Position numbers and translations under genes: made by a program. Of a stretch of 64,000 nucleotides of DNA, positions 33,145 through 43,519 are shown piece by piece; the stretch's first letter is position 1, and each line of letters starts with the position of its first letter. The stretch is from NCBI RefSeq assembly GCF_019393635.1, contig NC_057863.1, positions 644,587,306-644,651,305 on the forward strand, written 5' to 3'. The notes beneath the pieces are model-generated. The model ran no database searches, was not told the origin of the DNA, and was given only the letters and a program-made list of their open reading frames with translations. The DNA comes from Dromiciops gliroides. Lineage: Eukaryota; Chordata; Mammalia; Microbiotheria; Microbiotheriidae.

Positions 33145-33187
<43 letters not shown>
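33145..33187. repeat. (CA)n microsatellite
   Basis: About 20 CA units with one TACA interruption at the left. Confidence 0.95.
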
Positions 33188-33189
<2 letters not shown>

Positions 33190-33254
33190 CACAATCCTTT
33201 CTGTCTGAGAATGCCTCCCATTTACACTGAATATATCAAGTATGTAAATAGGTA

Positions 33255-33395
33255 TTTCCATGTCTCCCCTCACTGGAATGTGAAGTGTGAGATTGTGTTT
33301 TTGTCCAATGCTTAGCACAGTGCCTTGCACATAGCAAGCAAATATTTTCCTGCTATCCAATAGTAAATGCTTAATAAATGCTTATTGACTGACTG
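33255..33395 (+). repeat. L2 3' end
   Basis: TGCTTAGCACAGTGCCTTGC, ACATAGCAAGCA, AATGCTTAATAAATGCTTAT. Confidence 0.8.
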
Positions 33396-34161
33396 ATGAT
33401 AAACCTCAAAGCACTTAATAAGAACAAGTTATTATTGTATTTACTTCCACTCTTGGGTGAATTGTTGTGCTCATCCATGTGGATCCTGCCTCCACAGATG
33501 GAAGCATATTACCACCCATCTATGTCTTCTCACTCTCTGCTGTTCTTGTCTATATCCTCCAATAAATCCTCCAAGGTGTTCCACCCTACAGTATGAAGGT
33601 TTTCCTCTGGACCTTTTATGAATTAATGAATAAAAGTAGAACACCTTAAGCATCCATCAGTCATCTCTTCTGTTTGAACCACCCATCTGTCATCTCCTGC
33701 ATTTGCTATATCACCAACCCAATTCCTTTTTCCTTTGGGCATGACCTTAATAATGTCTTTTCTGCCATTTCTTGTGAGGCCAAGTTATCATTACTAACAT
33801 GCTGGGGCCTGCTTGCCTACAGCCACTCTTGGCCTTTGCATTACCCACAATTCCAAATCTTCTGAGATCCTCCATGACTCATTGCCATATGACATCTGTC
33901 AGTGATGGACTTCTGATGTTTCATGAATCAGTCAGACCCCAGCCCTGCTACATATTCAGTTCAGGGCTTGGAGCGAATCCCTCCATGTCTCAGTTAGTCA
34001 TTCAGTCAATAAACATTTATTACAAACACCTACTATGTGCCAAGCTAAATGCTGGGGGTACAAATATGGAAGAAGAAAAAAAGATAGTCCCTGCCCTCAA
34101 GGAACTTACAATCTAGTTTATGATCTAATGAGATAAGACAATATCCAGAAGGAAATTGTAT
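33396..34161. other. Unassigned DNA
   Basis: 33,990-34,110 carries an old repeat (CAATAAACATTTATTACAAA, GTCCCTGCCCTCAAGGAAC). Open frames at 33.4-34.1 kb show no domain and no coding-type bias that I can see. Confidence 0.4.
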
Positions 34162-34316
34162 GGGGCAGCTAGGTGGTGCAGTGAATAAAGCACTGGCCCT
34201 GGATTTAGGAGGACCTGAGTTCAAATCCAGCCTCAGACACTTGACACTTACTAGCTGTGTGACCTTGAACAAGTCACTTAACCCTCATTGTGCTGCCAAA
34301 ATAAACAAATAAAAAA
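34162..34316 (+). mobile_element. tRNA-SINE
   Basis: 'GATTTAG/TTGACAC' type. AGAAGGAA lies on both flanks. Confidence 0.9.
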
Positions 34317-34319
34317 TAG

Positions 34320-34760
34320 AAGGAAGCTATAAAGGAGTATATTGGAAGTAAGGGGTGGAGAAGAACAAAGAAGTCCAAAAGAGTTCAGCCAGTAGGAAAT
34401 GTCCCTGGACTTCATTTTCCCCATCTGAACATGGGGGTGTTGATTCAAAGGTCTTCATCCCCAAATTCTCTGATCCTCTTATGTGGTCAATGCGGGTGAC
34501 CTTTCCCCTGATGCTAATCCTCACCTCTCTGCAGAATTATTCACCACACTCTGGATGACTTTGTGATGCAACTCTCTGAAATCAGCTTGACTCATCACCA
34601 GGTGAGAGGTACCCAGCCTATTTCTGGGTTCATGTGCCAGGCTTGTCAACATGCTCAGGAGTGTCAGACTTAAAATTTGGCTGCCAGAACCTTGGAGAGT
34701 CCAGGATCACAATCATGATGAAGTGCTAAAGACAGACTTTGAGGGACTTTATCTATGCTG
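34320..34760. other. Unassigned DNA
   Basis: Two overlapping 65-67 codon frames on opposite strands (34,327-34,558). Neither resembles a known family. Confidence 0.35.
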
Positions 34761-34928
34761 TTTTTTGTTTGTTTGTTTGTTTGCTTGCTTGCAGGGCAGT
34801 GAGGGTTAAGTGACTTGCCCAGAATCACACAGCTACTAAGTGTCAAGTGTCTGAGGCTGGATTTGAACTCAGGTCCTCCTGAATCCAGGGCGGGTGCTTT
34901 ATCCACTGCAGTGCCACTTAGCTGCCCT
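34761..34928 (-). mobile_element. tRNA-SINE, reverse, (TTTG)n tail
   Basis: The tail has expanded as TTTGTTTGTTTGTTTGCTTG. TCTATG lies at both ends. Confidence 0.9.
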
Positions 34929-35032
34929 GTCTATGTTTTTAAAAAGATGGAATCAGGGAGCAGCTTGAGAATAGGGGACACATGGCGACAGTGATCCGGT
35001 GACACTGGCCTCCCAGCTCTTCCTCCTATAAG

Positions 35033-35243
35033 ACGCCCTATCATCTATCTCCATGCGTTTTCCCTGACTGTCCCCCCATGCCTGGGCTGCTCTCCCTCTT
35101 CATCTCTGCCTCCCACCTTCCCTGGATTACTTCAAGTCCCAGCTAAAATCCAACCTTCTACAGGATGGCTTTTCTGATCTCCCTTCATTTGAGTGCCCTC
35201 CCTCTGGTGATGACCTCCTCTTTCTGCTGTATATAATTTCTTT
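35033..35243 (+). repeat. L2 ORF2 C-terminal region
   Basis: CCATGCCTGGGCTGCTCTCC, TACTTCAAGTCCCAGCTAAA, ACCTTCTACAGGATGGCTTT: a pattern well known from L2. The frame is broken. Confidence 0.75.
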
Positions 35244-35900
35244 GTAGGTTGGTTGTTCTTGTCCTTCTTGCTAGAAAAGGATCAAAATGACATCACGAGG
35301 GGGCAGCTAGGTGGTGCAGTGGATAAAGCACTGACCTTGGATTCAGGAGGACCTGAGTTCAAATCCAGCCTCAGGCACTTGACACTAGCTGTGTGACCCT
35401 GGGCAAATCACTTAACCCTCACTGCCCTGCAAAAAAAAAAAAAAATGACATCACTAGATTGGGGCCAATGTACAGTGTGTCCAACTGTGGTTGATCAGAC
35501 TGCTATGAGCTCAGAAGGCCCTACCACAGGTCAGGCACAAATAATCCACTTGAACATTTGGAGTGGAGATGGCTCTACATCTGTGCATCTTGCATTTCTT
35601 TGGAGCTACTGCGATTCTGCTTTGCTTAGGAAGCACAGTGCCTTCTTTGATGCAGTCATACTACGCTGGATGGTCCTGTACCAGCATCTCCTTTTCCATG
35701 CCAGGGATTCCAAAGCTTTTGAGAGAGACCTTGAGAGGATCCTTGTATCACTTCTGACCTCCATGTGAACACTGGCCTTGTGGGAGTTCTCTGCAAAATA
35801 GTCCTTTAGGCAAATGTACATTCGGTGTTCAAACAACATGGTCGGCCCATCAGAATGGTGCTCTCTGCAGTAGACAAAAAGGACTGTGGGGGCTGTGTAT
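35244..35900 (-). pseudogene. LINE coding tail with a C2H2 finger, reverse
   Basis: On the minus strand the end of a non-LTR retrotransposon polyprotein. An RT-distal segment gives GQCSHGGQK and YKDPLKVSLKSFGI, akin to the RSRGGQKKRYKDTLK-SLK motif common in vertebrate LINE proteins. A C-terminal zinc finger follows at 35,474-35,537: C-x2-C-x12-H-x3-H with CGRAF, containing one internal stop. It ends in a 3' UTR finishing near 35,250 (complement of TTGTCCTTCTTGCTAGAAAA). A tRNA-SINE sits in the UTR. The LINE clade is uncertain to me. Dead copy. Confidence 0.7.
35297..35441 (+). mobile_element. tRNA-SINE, 13-bp TSD
   Basis: AAAATGACATCAC at 35,284-35,296 and 35,442-35,454, inside the LINE 3' UTR. 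Confidence 0.95.
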
Positions 35901-35935
35901 GTATGTGCATGTGTGTGTGTGTGTGTGTGTGTGTA
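35898..35935. repeat. (GT)n microsatellite
   Basis: TGTATGTATGTGCATG leading into about 12 GT units. Confidence 0.9.
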
Positions 35936-36274
35936 AATGTGGATAAAGGGGAGAGAGCAGTTTTAGGAGATTGATTTAGAATAGTATTCTGATAGTTCAG
36001 CTCAAGAGAGAACCTCATTGTACCTTATCTTGCCAGGGGATTTTCAGAATCTTCCTAAAACAAAGCAAATGGAAGCAATTCATATTCCTGGCATGGTGCC
36101 ATGATGAATGGAAAATCCCCAAGAGAAATAGCTTCTGGGTAATTAATAATCAATTTATTAATTAGGCTAACCAGCAATCAATAAACTGATGGTCAGTGGT
36201 TTCTCCTGGTAATCAAAGACAAAGCCATGGAGAGCCTGAGAGTCATAAATACTTTTGTAAAAAGGAATGCCCCT

Positions 36275-36424
36275 AGGGGTAGCTAGGTGGTGAAGTGGAT
36301 AGAGGACTGGCCCTGGAGTCAGGAGAACCTGAGTTCAAATCCAGCCTCAGATACTTGACACTTACTAGCCATGTGACCCTGGGCAAGTCACTTAACCCCA
36401 ATTGCCTCACAAAAAAGGGGGGGG
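36275..36424 (+). mobile_element. tRNA-SINE
   Basis: GGAATGCCCCT at 36,264-36,274 and 36,425-36,435. A G10 run ends the tail. Confidence 0.94.
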
Positions 36425-36479
36425 GGAATGCCCCTGACAAGTAAAAATCAACCCTGACTGGTAGACCTTTAATGAGAAG

Positions 36480-36890
36480 GTGGGCTAAAAGTCTTCAGCT
36501 TCTACTACTGAGAGCAAGGCTCAATCATGAGACTCAGCCACATCCAGCAATCTGGACAGAGGAATCCATCTCCATCCAGACCGCTCTGGTTGGTTTTCTC
36601 TCGTGCTGGTAAGCTGTCCAGTTTTCACAGGCACACAACAATGAGGTCCACAGAATGGCTCTATAGAACTTCAGTTTAACTAAATATCTCTTCTCTCCCA
36701 TACTTTCCTTCAGAGTCTCCCAAACATTGTGCTAGCTCTGGCAGTATGTGTGTCTACCTCATCATCTGTGTGTACATCCCTGGGAAGTATATTGCCAAGA
36801 TAAGTGAACTTATCCACAGCATTCCAAATCTCTCCATTTGCTGTAACCAGTGATTCTACAAAAAGATGGTGCAATGCTGGGTGGTAGAGA
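36480..36890 (-). pseudogene. LINE RT-distal coding fragment, reverse
   Basis: Minus-strand pieces such as CTHR..GRHTYCQS and, in another frame, VHTDDEVDTH followed by a FG.L...VWE-like stretch match the region after the RT palm in the same type of LINE as 35.2-35.9 kb. Orientation and order fit one element with its intervening part lost. Frameshifted throughout. Confidence 0.6.
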
Positions 36891-36939
36891 ATTTGTTTTA
36901 TTGGTGGTGTGAGGCCAAAAGTAGCACAAGTCCCAGAGA

Positions 36940-37043
36940 AGCAATCCAGTTTCTATTGCATCTCAGCCTCACTTAACCTCTGTCTGTCTCCTTTTCCTCA
37001 ACTGTGAAATGGGGATAATAACAGCACCTACCTCACAGAATTG
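36940..37043 (+). repeat. MIR-like fragment
   Basis: CTCAACTGTGAAATGGGGAT, AGCACCTACCTCACAGAAT. Confidence 0.7.
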
Positions 37044-37123
37044 TTATAATATATCTATATATCTATATCTATCTATCTATCTATATCTATCTATCTATCT
37101 ATCTATATGTATATATATATGTG

Positions 37124-37173
<50 letters not shown>

Positions 37174-37174
37174 G
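37044..37174. repeat. Compound (TATC)n-(TA)n-(TG)n microsatellite
   Basis: 130 bases moving from TCTATCTA repeats to TATATA, then GTGTGT, then TATATA. Confidence 0.93.
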
Positions 37175-37175
37175 T

Positions 37176-37566
37176 GGATGGCAGGTAATCTCTAAGGGAA
37201 GGATACCAGCTGTGGGGAAAAATAGGAAAAGTCTCCTGGAGAAGGAGGGATTGAGCTGAGCCATGAATGCACTTGGGGAAACCTGAACTTAGAGATGGAA
37301 GTTAAGAGGGAGACCAAGGTGGGAGGTGAGATGTCATGTGCAGAATAGCAAGGAGGGCAGTGTAGCCTGAGCATAGAATGCATGGAGGGGAGCAACTGTC
37401 TTAGAAAATTAGACAAGAAAAAGAAAAGAAAAGAAAAGAAAATTAGACAAGAAGGAAGAGGCCGGAATGGAAAGGGCTTTAAATGCCAAACAGAGAAGTC
37501 TATGTTTTATCATGGACATAACAGGGAACCACTGGAATATATTAAGTCTAGAGATAGCATGTGCTG
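37176..37566. other. Unassigned DNA, possibly an old interspersed repeat
   Basis: GGGCTTTAAATGCCAAACAG and GGGAACCACTGGAATATATT resemble a mammal-wide repeat whose name I cannot assign. (AAAAG)n lies at 37,419-37,440. Confidence 0.4.
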
Positions 37567-37567
37567 G

Positions 37568-37725
37568 GAGCAGTTAGGTGGCACAGTGGATAAAGCACCA
37601 GCTCTGGATTCAGGAGGACCTGAGCTCAAATCTGGCCTCAGACACTTGACACTTACTAGCCGTGTAACCCTGGGCTAGTCACTTAACCCCACTTGCCTCA
37701 CAAAAACAACAACAACAACAAAAGT
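37568..37725 (+). mobile_element. tRNA-SINE
   Basis: Mixed diagnostic sites, tail (CAA)n. Confidence 0.9.
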
Positions 37726-37784
37726 AAATTTGTTCAAGGTCGTTGAGCATATCTCTGCTGTGGGACATTAAAAACAAAGGGGTC

Positions 37785-37935
37785 GGGGCAGCTAGGTGGC
37801 ACAGTGGATAAAGTACTGGCCCTGGATTCAGGAGGTCCTGAGTTCAAATCCAGCCTCAGACACTTAACACTTACTGACTGTGTGACCCTGGGCAAATCAC
37901 TTAACCCCAACTGCCTCAGCCCAAAACAAAAACAA
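37785..37935 (+). mobile_element. tRNA-SINE
   Basis: Mosaic: 'GATTCAG' in the head but 'TAACAC ... CCCCAACTGCCTCA' in the 3' half. AACAAAGGGGTC-like sequence flanks both ends. Confidence 0.92.
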
Positions 37936-37940
37936 AACAA

Positions 37941-38909
37941 AAGGGGGTCAGTCCCCTTCTTTATGGGAAATAAGTCAAAGACAGACATCACAGTGAATTC
38001 ACAGCAAGTTCAGGGGAGTGGTTGTCTAGGGCCTTCCCCCTAGAACTACAAGGACTCCAGGGAGACCCAACTCAGAAAACCAAGACTTTGGGAGCTCCAG
38101 TGACATGCTATCTGAACTCTCAGAAGCAAATATAAATGCCAGTTGATGATGATGGTAATGTTACAATCACTAGGCCTCCAGGCTGCTAATGATTTCATTC
38201 CCTGATCTTTCTACTATATTCCTGCTGAACTGAAGCAATATTTACAGAACAATATGAGGTGGATAGAGATATGCTGGTAAATATTTAACAACCAGCCTCT
38301 CCCAGGGGGGAAAAAAATGTATTCAAGCACTCTTAAATTTAATCTTCATCATTAAGATTTTTTCCACAACCTTCTTAAGTCTAGACCATACCAAAAAATT
38401 ATAAATCATACCCGATTTGTAACATATTCTCATATCAGAGGTGTAAATTTTCACAGGGAAAACATAACAATTATTAGAGCTTACTGCAGCACACCCCTCT
38501 ATATAGGGAATACAGTGAAGACAGTCGGAGCGAGGCCTGGATGTCATGGCGATTCAGACAACCCCAGACGTGGACAAACATTTAGACAGAGATGCAGAGA
38601 TACAGGGGTGCACTCTGAGATGGAGAGCCATGAAAAAACAGAGACACCCTCAGAGATACACACAGAAGGACCTACAGGGAATTCCCGAAGAATGAGGACT
38701 TAGGAAAGTCCATTGTATTAACCAAGTAGCTCATAGTTGGAGATAGCAGTTTCAGCCCTTTGATACCGTCTCTGAATGTGCATTGAACTTTCTGACCCAT
38801 CAGTATTAAGGCCATGTGTCTGAGTTTTGCTTTTATTGTGTTTTCTAACAGAGCGAGAATGAATGTTATGTACTTAGGGACCTAAGTTTAATTTAAGTGG
38901 TGCATTAGA
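37941..38909. other. Unassigned DNA with one palindromic-family arm
   Basis: 38,325-38,450 (CTTCTTAAGTCTAGACCATA, ACCCGATTTGTAACATATTC) belongs to the arm family described at 52.25 kb. The rest shows nothing. Confidence 0.5.
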
Positions 38910-39226
38910 TATTGTTGTTGTTGTTTGTCCTTCACTCTTGAAGAGGACTGGGATATGAGATGATGTCATGACTTGTATTGAATTGGTGTTAAGTGAGGGA
39001 GGGCTGTGCAAAGGTCACCAACCTCACTCTCTCCTCCAGAGCCACCTGGGTCCAGTGGCAAAATATAAATCCAGATAACCGGAGATGGCCCCAGATGTTT
39101 AAGGTAAGTGGGGTTAAATGACTTGCCCAGGATCACACAGGTAGTAAATGTCTGAGTTGAAATCTGAGTTCAGGTCCTCCCAACTTCAGGACCAGTGCTC
39201 TATCCACTGTGCCACCTGGCTGCCCC
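38910..39226 (-). mobile_element. tRNA-headed SINE with LINE-derived tail
   Basis: Second copy of the composite at 821-1133. It starts with (TTG)n then TTTGTCCTTCACTCTTGAAG and ends GTGCCACCTGGCTGCCCC. The junction between LINE-type and tRNA-type parts falls at the equivalent position. Confidence 0.82.
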
Positions 39227-39440
39227 ACAGTGCAGTGGATAAAGCATGGGATTTAGCATCAGAAATTTAGCTTCAGAGACTAAGTAGCTGTGTGACCCCT
39301 GGGCAGGTCATTTAAATTCTCAAAGTCTCTGTTTCTTCATCTGTAAAATGGGAATAATAGCATCTATTTCACAAGGTTTCTATGAGAATCAAGTAAAGCA
39401 CTTTGTAAAACGTAAAGCTAGGATCATGCTAGTAATAGTA
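39227..39440 (+). repeat. MIR/THER-like CORE-SINE
   Basis: CAGTGCAGTGGATAAAGC, CTTCATCTGTAAAATGGG, GGTTTCTATGAGAATCAAG. Confidence 0.7.
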
Positions 39441-40216
39441 ACACTAGTAAAAAGCTACTTAAAATGCTGGCTAGTGTTATGATGATCACTGAGGGAAATA
39501 GCACTATAATATAGCTGAGGTTGGGGGGGAAGGGGCAAACACAATTAATGTACTTTCCATGACAGTTGGAGTCATGAGACTAAACTGCTTTCCTGGCATA
39601 TCCAAATGTATCTAAAGGCAATATTGTGTGCCTCCGACTGGGACTCTGATAAGAATTCTGCATGGGTTCTTAACAGTGTGACCATGAACTTGGACAGCGA
39701 CTGAAGAAGCCAGCATTTCAGATCTGGAGAACAAAAAAGGGGGCAGAAGGAGAGATGAACGACAGGAGGCAGTTCTTTCTAAAATGCAGCAAGCTCTATT
39801 CTACTACTACTACTTTATTTCCCAGCTAGCAATTCTCTTATAGTATAACAAAGCATGAGTTCATGAGAACATTTTTTGAGTAACAAAACCATTCATCAAA
39901 TTATCATTGACAGTTACAGCATATTCCCAGGAACGGTTACAAGACAGTGAGACCTCCTGGCTTCTTATTTAATTTTATGGCCATGAGAACTTTTCCACCT
40001 AGCATTTTGTTGTTCTGTCTTCCTCGCTCCCTGGCCTTGATTCTCAGAACACTTTAACAGATCCTTAATATTCCTAAAGGGTTGGACTATAGCCTGGAAC
40101 ACTTTTAACTATTCCTCCTCAAGCCTAAAGATTTGGGCATAACACCAGGGAGGGGAATTTCAGATAAGGCTTCTGGCTCTCTGAGTTCTCTACAAGCAAC
40201 AAAAACAACAACAAAA
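39441..40216. other. Unassigned DNA
   Basis: No repeat or gene recognised. Confidence 0.35.
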
Positions 40217-40315
40217 TTAATCCGGCCTCAGACACTTGACAGTTACTAGCTGTGTGACCCTGGGCAAGTCACTTAACCCTCATTGCCCCCACAAAAACAA
40301 CAACAACAAAAATAA
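40217..40315 (+). mobile_element. 5'-truncated tRNA-SINE
   Basis: Begins at AATCCGGCCTCAGACAC without a head. Tail (CAA)n. Confidence 0.88.
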
Positions 40316-40563
40316 AAGTCAAGATTAACAACAACGAAATTCATCTTTTGTTTTTATAAACATGCAAAAATCACTAGAATTTAGCATTTCCTTCAATAAC
40401 TTAAAAATATTATTCTTAGAAGGAATCCACAGGCTTTTCACCAGACTACCAAAGGGGACCGTGACACAGTGTTGCAAACATTAATTTAACCATTGAGATG
40501 ATACACTACTAGTAGAACAGCAATGTTTCAATGTTAACATTCTTGCTACAATAAAATTGAACA

Positions 40564-40677
40564 GGGGGCAGCTAGGTGGTACAGAATTCAGGAGGACCTG
40601 AGTTCAAATTTGACCTCAGACACTTGACATTTACTAGCTGTGTGACCCTGGGCAAGTCACTTAATCTTCATTGCCCC

Positions 40678-40679
<2 letters not shown>
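40564..40679 (+). mobile_element. tRNA-SINE without its A-box side
   Basis: GTGGTACAG joins directly to AATTCAGGAGGACC, so the anticodon-arm part is deleted. Its tail merges with a (GATA)n tract. Confidence 0.9.
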
Positions 40680-40747
<68 letters not shown>

Positions 40748-40960
40748 GGATGGATGGATGGATGAATAAATAAATAAATGAATTAATGAATGAATAAATG
40801 TGTACATTAATAAATGAATGAATAGGTAAATGAATGAATGAACGAACAGGTAGATAAATAAATAATAAATGAATGGATGATGGATAGATAGATAAATCAA
40901 TCAATTAATTAATTAATTAGTTGATAAGTACATAATTAAATATATCAATAAATGAGTTAA
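40679..40960. repeat. (GATA)n and diverged tetranucleotide tract
   Basis: About 16 perfect ATAG units to 40,746, then GGAT, AATA, AATG and ATTA variants to 40,960. Gives false Ile-Tyr-Leu-Ser frames on the minus strand. Confidence 0.95.
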
Positions 40961-41399
40961 AATAAAAACAATGAAATTGAATAAATGAAATGAGAATAGA
41001 TGAAAACCATACAGTTGGATGGAAGGGTGAGTCACAGGCTCTCCATGGTGATACAGAATGACACAGCAGAAAGAGTCCTAGCTATGAAATAAGAGGACCA
41101 GCATTCTAATATCACCTCTTTGACCTGTACCTATATGACTTTAAACAAGTCATCTCATGACTCCTCATTTCCAAAAAGGGGCTTTAGACTCAGTGACCTC
41201 CCTTTCAGTTCTAACCCTGTGATCCTCAATAAGTACTATTGGTATACATTGAGGAGCTAGCTTTCTAGCCTCCTCCAATTCCCACCAGAACTCGGGGCTC
41301 TGATAAGTAAGCTTTTGCTTTATCTTGTCTGGTCCCAGGCCCACCATGACACTTTCTATAATTTTCTCACCCCCTTAGCTTTTCAGCTGTATATGTGTT
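40961..41399. other. Unassigned DNA with MIR-like element
   Basis: 41,040-41,235 follows a MIR-type order (AGAAAGAGTCCTAGCTATGA; CAAGTCATCTCATGACTCC; CCTCCCTTTCAGTTCTAACC). Confidence 0.6.
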
Positions 41400-42097
41400 G
41401 CTTTCTCCTGCTTGTAAACTCCTTGAGAGCAAGGACTCTCTGACTTGTTTTTTGTATCAAATGAAAAAATATTTGTAAAACTCTTATCACCATGCATGGC
41501 ACACAGTAGGTGTTTAATACCATCCATTGGGGAATGGCTGAACAAGTTGTGGTATATGAATGTAATGGAATGCTATTGTGCTATAAAAGATGATGAGCAG
41601 GCAGATTTCAGAAAAACCTGGAAAGACTTATATGAACTGATGATTCGTGAAATGAGCAGAACCAAGAGAACATTGTACAAATATAACAGTAACATTGTGC
41701 AATGATCAAATATGATTGACTTAGCTCTTCTCAGCAATACAAAGATCTAAAACAATTCCAAAAGACTCTTGATGAAGAATGTTATCCACATCCAGAGAAT
41801 GAACTCATGAGATCTGAATAAAGATCTAAGCATACTATTTTTACTTTGCGGAAAGTTTTTTGTGTTTTATTCCTTTTGTCCTGTTTCTTCCTTCACAACA
41901 TGATTAATGTGGAAATGTGTTTTATATGATTACACATGGATAATTAATATCAGATTGCTTGCCTTCTTGGGGAGGGGAGAGAAGAGGGAGGGAGAAAACA
42001 ATTGGAACTCAAAATCTTTCAAAAATTGAATGTTGAAACTTATCTCTACTGGAATTGGGGAAAAAATACTATTAAATGCAAAAAAGTAGGTGCTTTA
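41400..42097 (+). repeat. L2 3' end, split by L1
   Basis: CTTGTAAACTCCTTGAGAGC, ACACAGTAGGTGTTTAATA. Downstream of the L1 the tail motif resumes as AGTAGGTGCTTTATAAATG. Confidence 0.75.
41520..42084 (+). mobile_element. 5'-truncated L1: ORF2 C-terminus and 3' UTR
   Basis: The first 60 codons read EWLNKLWYMNVMECYCAIK, the C-terminal motif of L1 ORF2 (EWINKLWYIHTMEYYSAIKK in human). The 3' UTR follows with a polypurine tract (GGGGAGGGGAGAGAAGAGGG). The target duplication is AGTAGGTGTTTAATA at 41,505-41,519 versus AGTAGGTGCTTTA at 42,085-42,097, inside an L2. Confidence 0.9.
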
Positions 42098-42189
42098 TAA
42101 ATGTATCCTTAGCACTTAGCACACTATCTGATATAAAAGCTTAGTGAATGTTTTTCATTTACTCATTTCATAATACACCCCCCCAAACC

Positions 42190-42560
42190 ACAAGAAAAAT
42201 AACTTCTCCCATAGACACTAAAATATTTATTGCAGCCAAGCACTAGAAAAAATGTAGATACTTGGGGCAGCTAGGTGGTGCAGTGGAGAGAGCACCAGCC
42301 CTGGATTCAGGAGGGCCTGAGTTCAAATCCAGCCTCAGACTCTTGACACTTACTAGCTGTGTGACCCTGGGCAAGTCACTTAACCCCCATTGCCCCACCC
42401 AAAAAAAAAAAAAACACCTGTAAGTGCCCGCTGACCAGCGAATGCTGAACAAATCCATGGATGCAATGAAAGATTAATCTGCTATAAGAAACAACTGAAT
42501 ATGAAGAATTCAAAAGAAGCAAATCTGGAGACCTACAATAAAGAAGGCCCCCCTTGTGTT
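42190..42560 (+). mobile_element. Old L1 3' fragment, SINE-split
   Basis: TAAAATATTTATTGCAGCC and GATTAATCTGCTATAAGAAA are decayed counterparts of the L1 3' region. A tRNA-SINE lies at 42,263-42,416. Confidence 0.6.
42263..42416 (+). mobile_element. tRNA-SINE
   Basis: 'GATTCAG' head, CTTAACCCCCATTGCCCC end, poly-A. Confidence 0.92.
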
Positions 42561-42654
42561 TAAAAAAAAAAAAAGAACAAGGATGTGCATTTGTGAATTG
42601 TAGGTCTCCCTTGAATTGATGTCCAGATTAGAATTTGTGGGTGTCCCTATCACG

Positions 42655-42796
42655 GAAGCAGCTAGGTGGCGCCAGAGTGAATAGAGTGCCAGACCTGGAG
42701 TCAGGAAGACTCATCTTCTTGAATTTAAACCTGGCAGCCAAACACTAGTTGTGTGACCCTGGGCAAGTCACTTAACCCTGTTTGCCTCAGTTTCCA
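42655..42796 (+). mobile_element. Mar1-like SINE, 5' part
   Basis: GCAGCTAGGTGGCGCCAGAG to CCTGTTTGCCTCAGTTTCC. The element stops mid-length and resumes at 43,190. Confidence 0.88.
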
Positions 42797-43186
42797 CTAA
42801 TGCCAACCACTCAAACCCTGTGCTTTACCCACAGCTGTACTTGCTGGCATCAGAGAATCCAGAAATCACCTTGTTTCCACAAAGGACAGATCATAGCATT
42901 TCTTCGGATGGTCTGTATGACAATCTCTTAACCCATTTAAATCCAATCCTGATACAGCCAATGAGCCAATGAAGACTGGTCACACTGGACCTTCAAATCA
43001 GAAGCTCCCAACTTTGTCTGACAGTCATGAAGCAGGGAATGATCTTCAGCAACCCAATAACTATGAGGCAACGGAGTTTGATCCTCTGGCTCTAGGTACC
43101 CCTGTAAGAGCTCTTTATGAAGAAAGACCTTGATGCTAATTGCCATAAACCAATTCAGAGTCATACAAATGGTTAAAATATATTTT
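42797..43186 (+). pseudogene. Coding-like insert inside Mar1, frameshifted, unidentified
   Basis: A 390-bp stretch separates the two parts of a Mar1. Frame 1 is open at 42,799-42,971 (contains LYLLASENPEITLFPQ and SSDGLYDNL). Frame 2 is open from 42,921 to about 43,134 (contains NNYEATEFDPLALGTPVRAL). Together they span about 110 codons of varied, non-repetitive composition with an overlap in which one frameshift would fall. No paralogue is present in the window and I could not name the gene. There is no poly-A at its end and 8 bp of Mar1 are missing at the junction. The best guess is a relic of a host exon or processed copy, though chance remains possible. Confidence 0.45.
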
Positions 43187-43189
43187 TAG

Positions 43190-43297
43190 AGAAAAATGAG
43201 CTGTAGAAGGAAATGGCAAGTTACACCAATATCTTTGCCAAAACAAAACAAATGGGGTCACAAAGAGTTGAATATGTCTGAAACAACAAACAGCAGT
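43190..43297 (+). mobile_element. Mar1-like SINE, 3' part
   Basis: AAAATGAGCTGTAGAAGG, CAATATCTTTGCCAAAAC, GTTGAATATGTCTGAAACAA, completing the element begun at 42,655. Confidence 0.88.
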
Positions 43298-43519
43298 AAC
43301 TAATGCTGAAGTAACAAGACACCCTGAGGGAGAAACAGCAAATGTGTGTGCCAAGCAGGTCAGACTATTTCAATCACCACCTCTCTGACCTTCATGAAGA
43401 AATTCACAGTGGAAACATATTTTAAAACTCCTTTTCATACAGAAATACATCTCACTGGACGGAAAGAAGAAAAGGAGGGAGGGGAAAGTAGAGGGAAAGA
43501 AGGAAGGGATTACTCCTAA

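Noticed and set aside
35445..35768. 107-codon forward frame
   Set aside because: It is antisense to the LINE coding tail, whose motifs are on the minus strand.
40661..40904. Reverse-strand open frames of 78-79 codons rich in Ile-Tyr-Leu-Ser
   Set aside because: They are translations of (GATA)n and related tetranucleotides.
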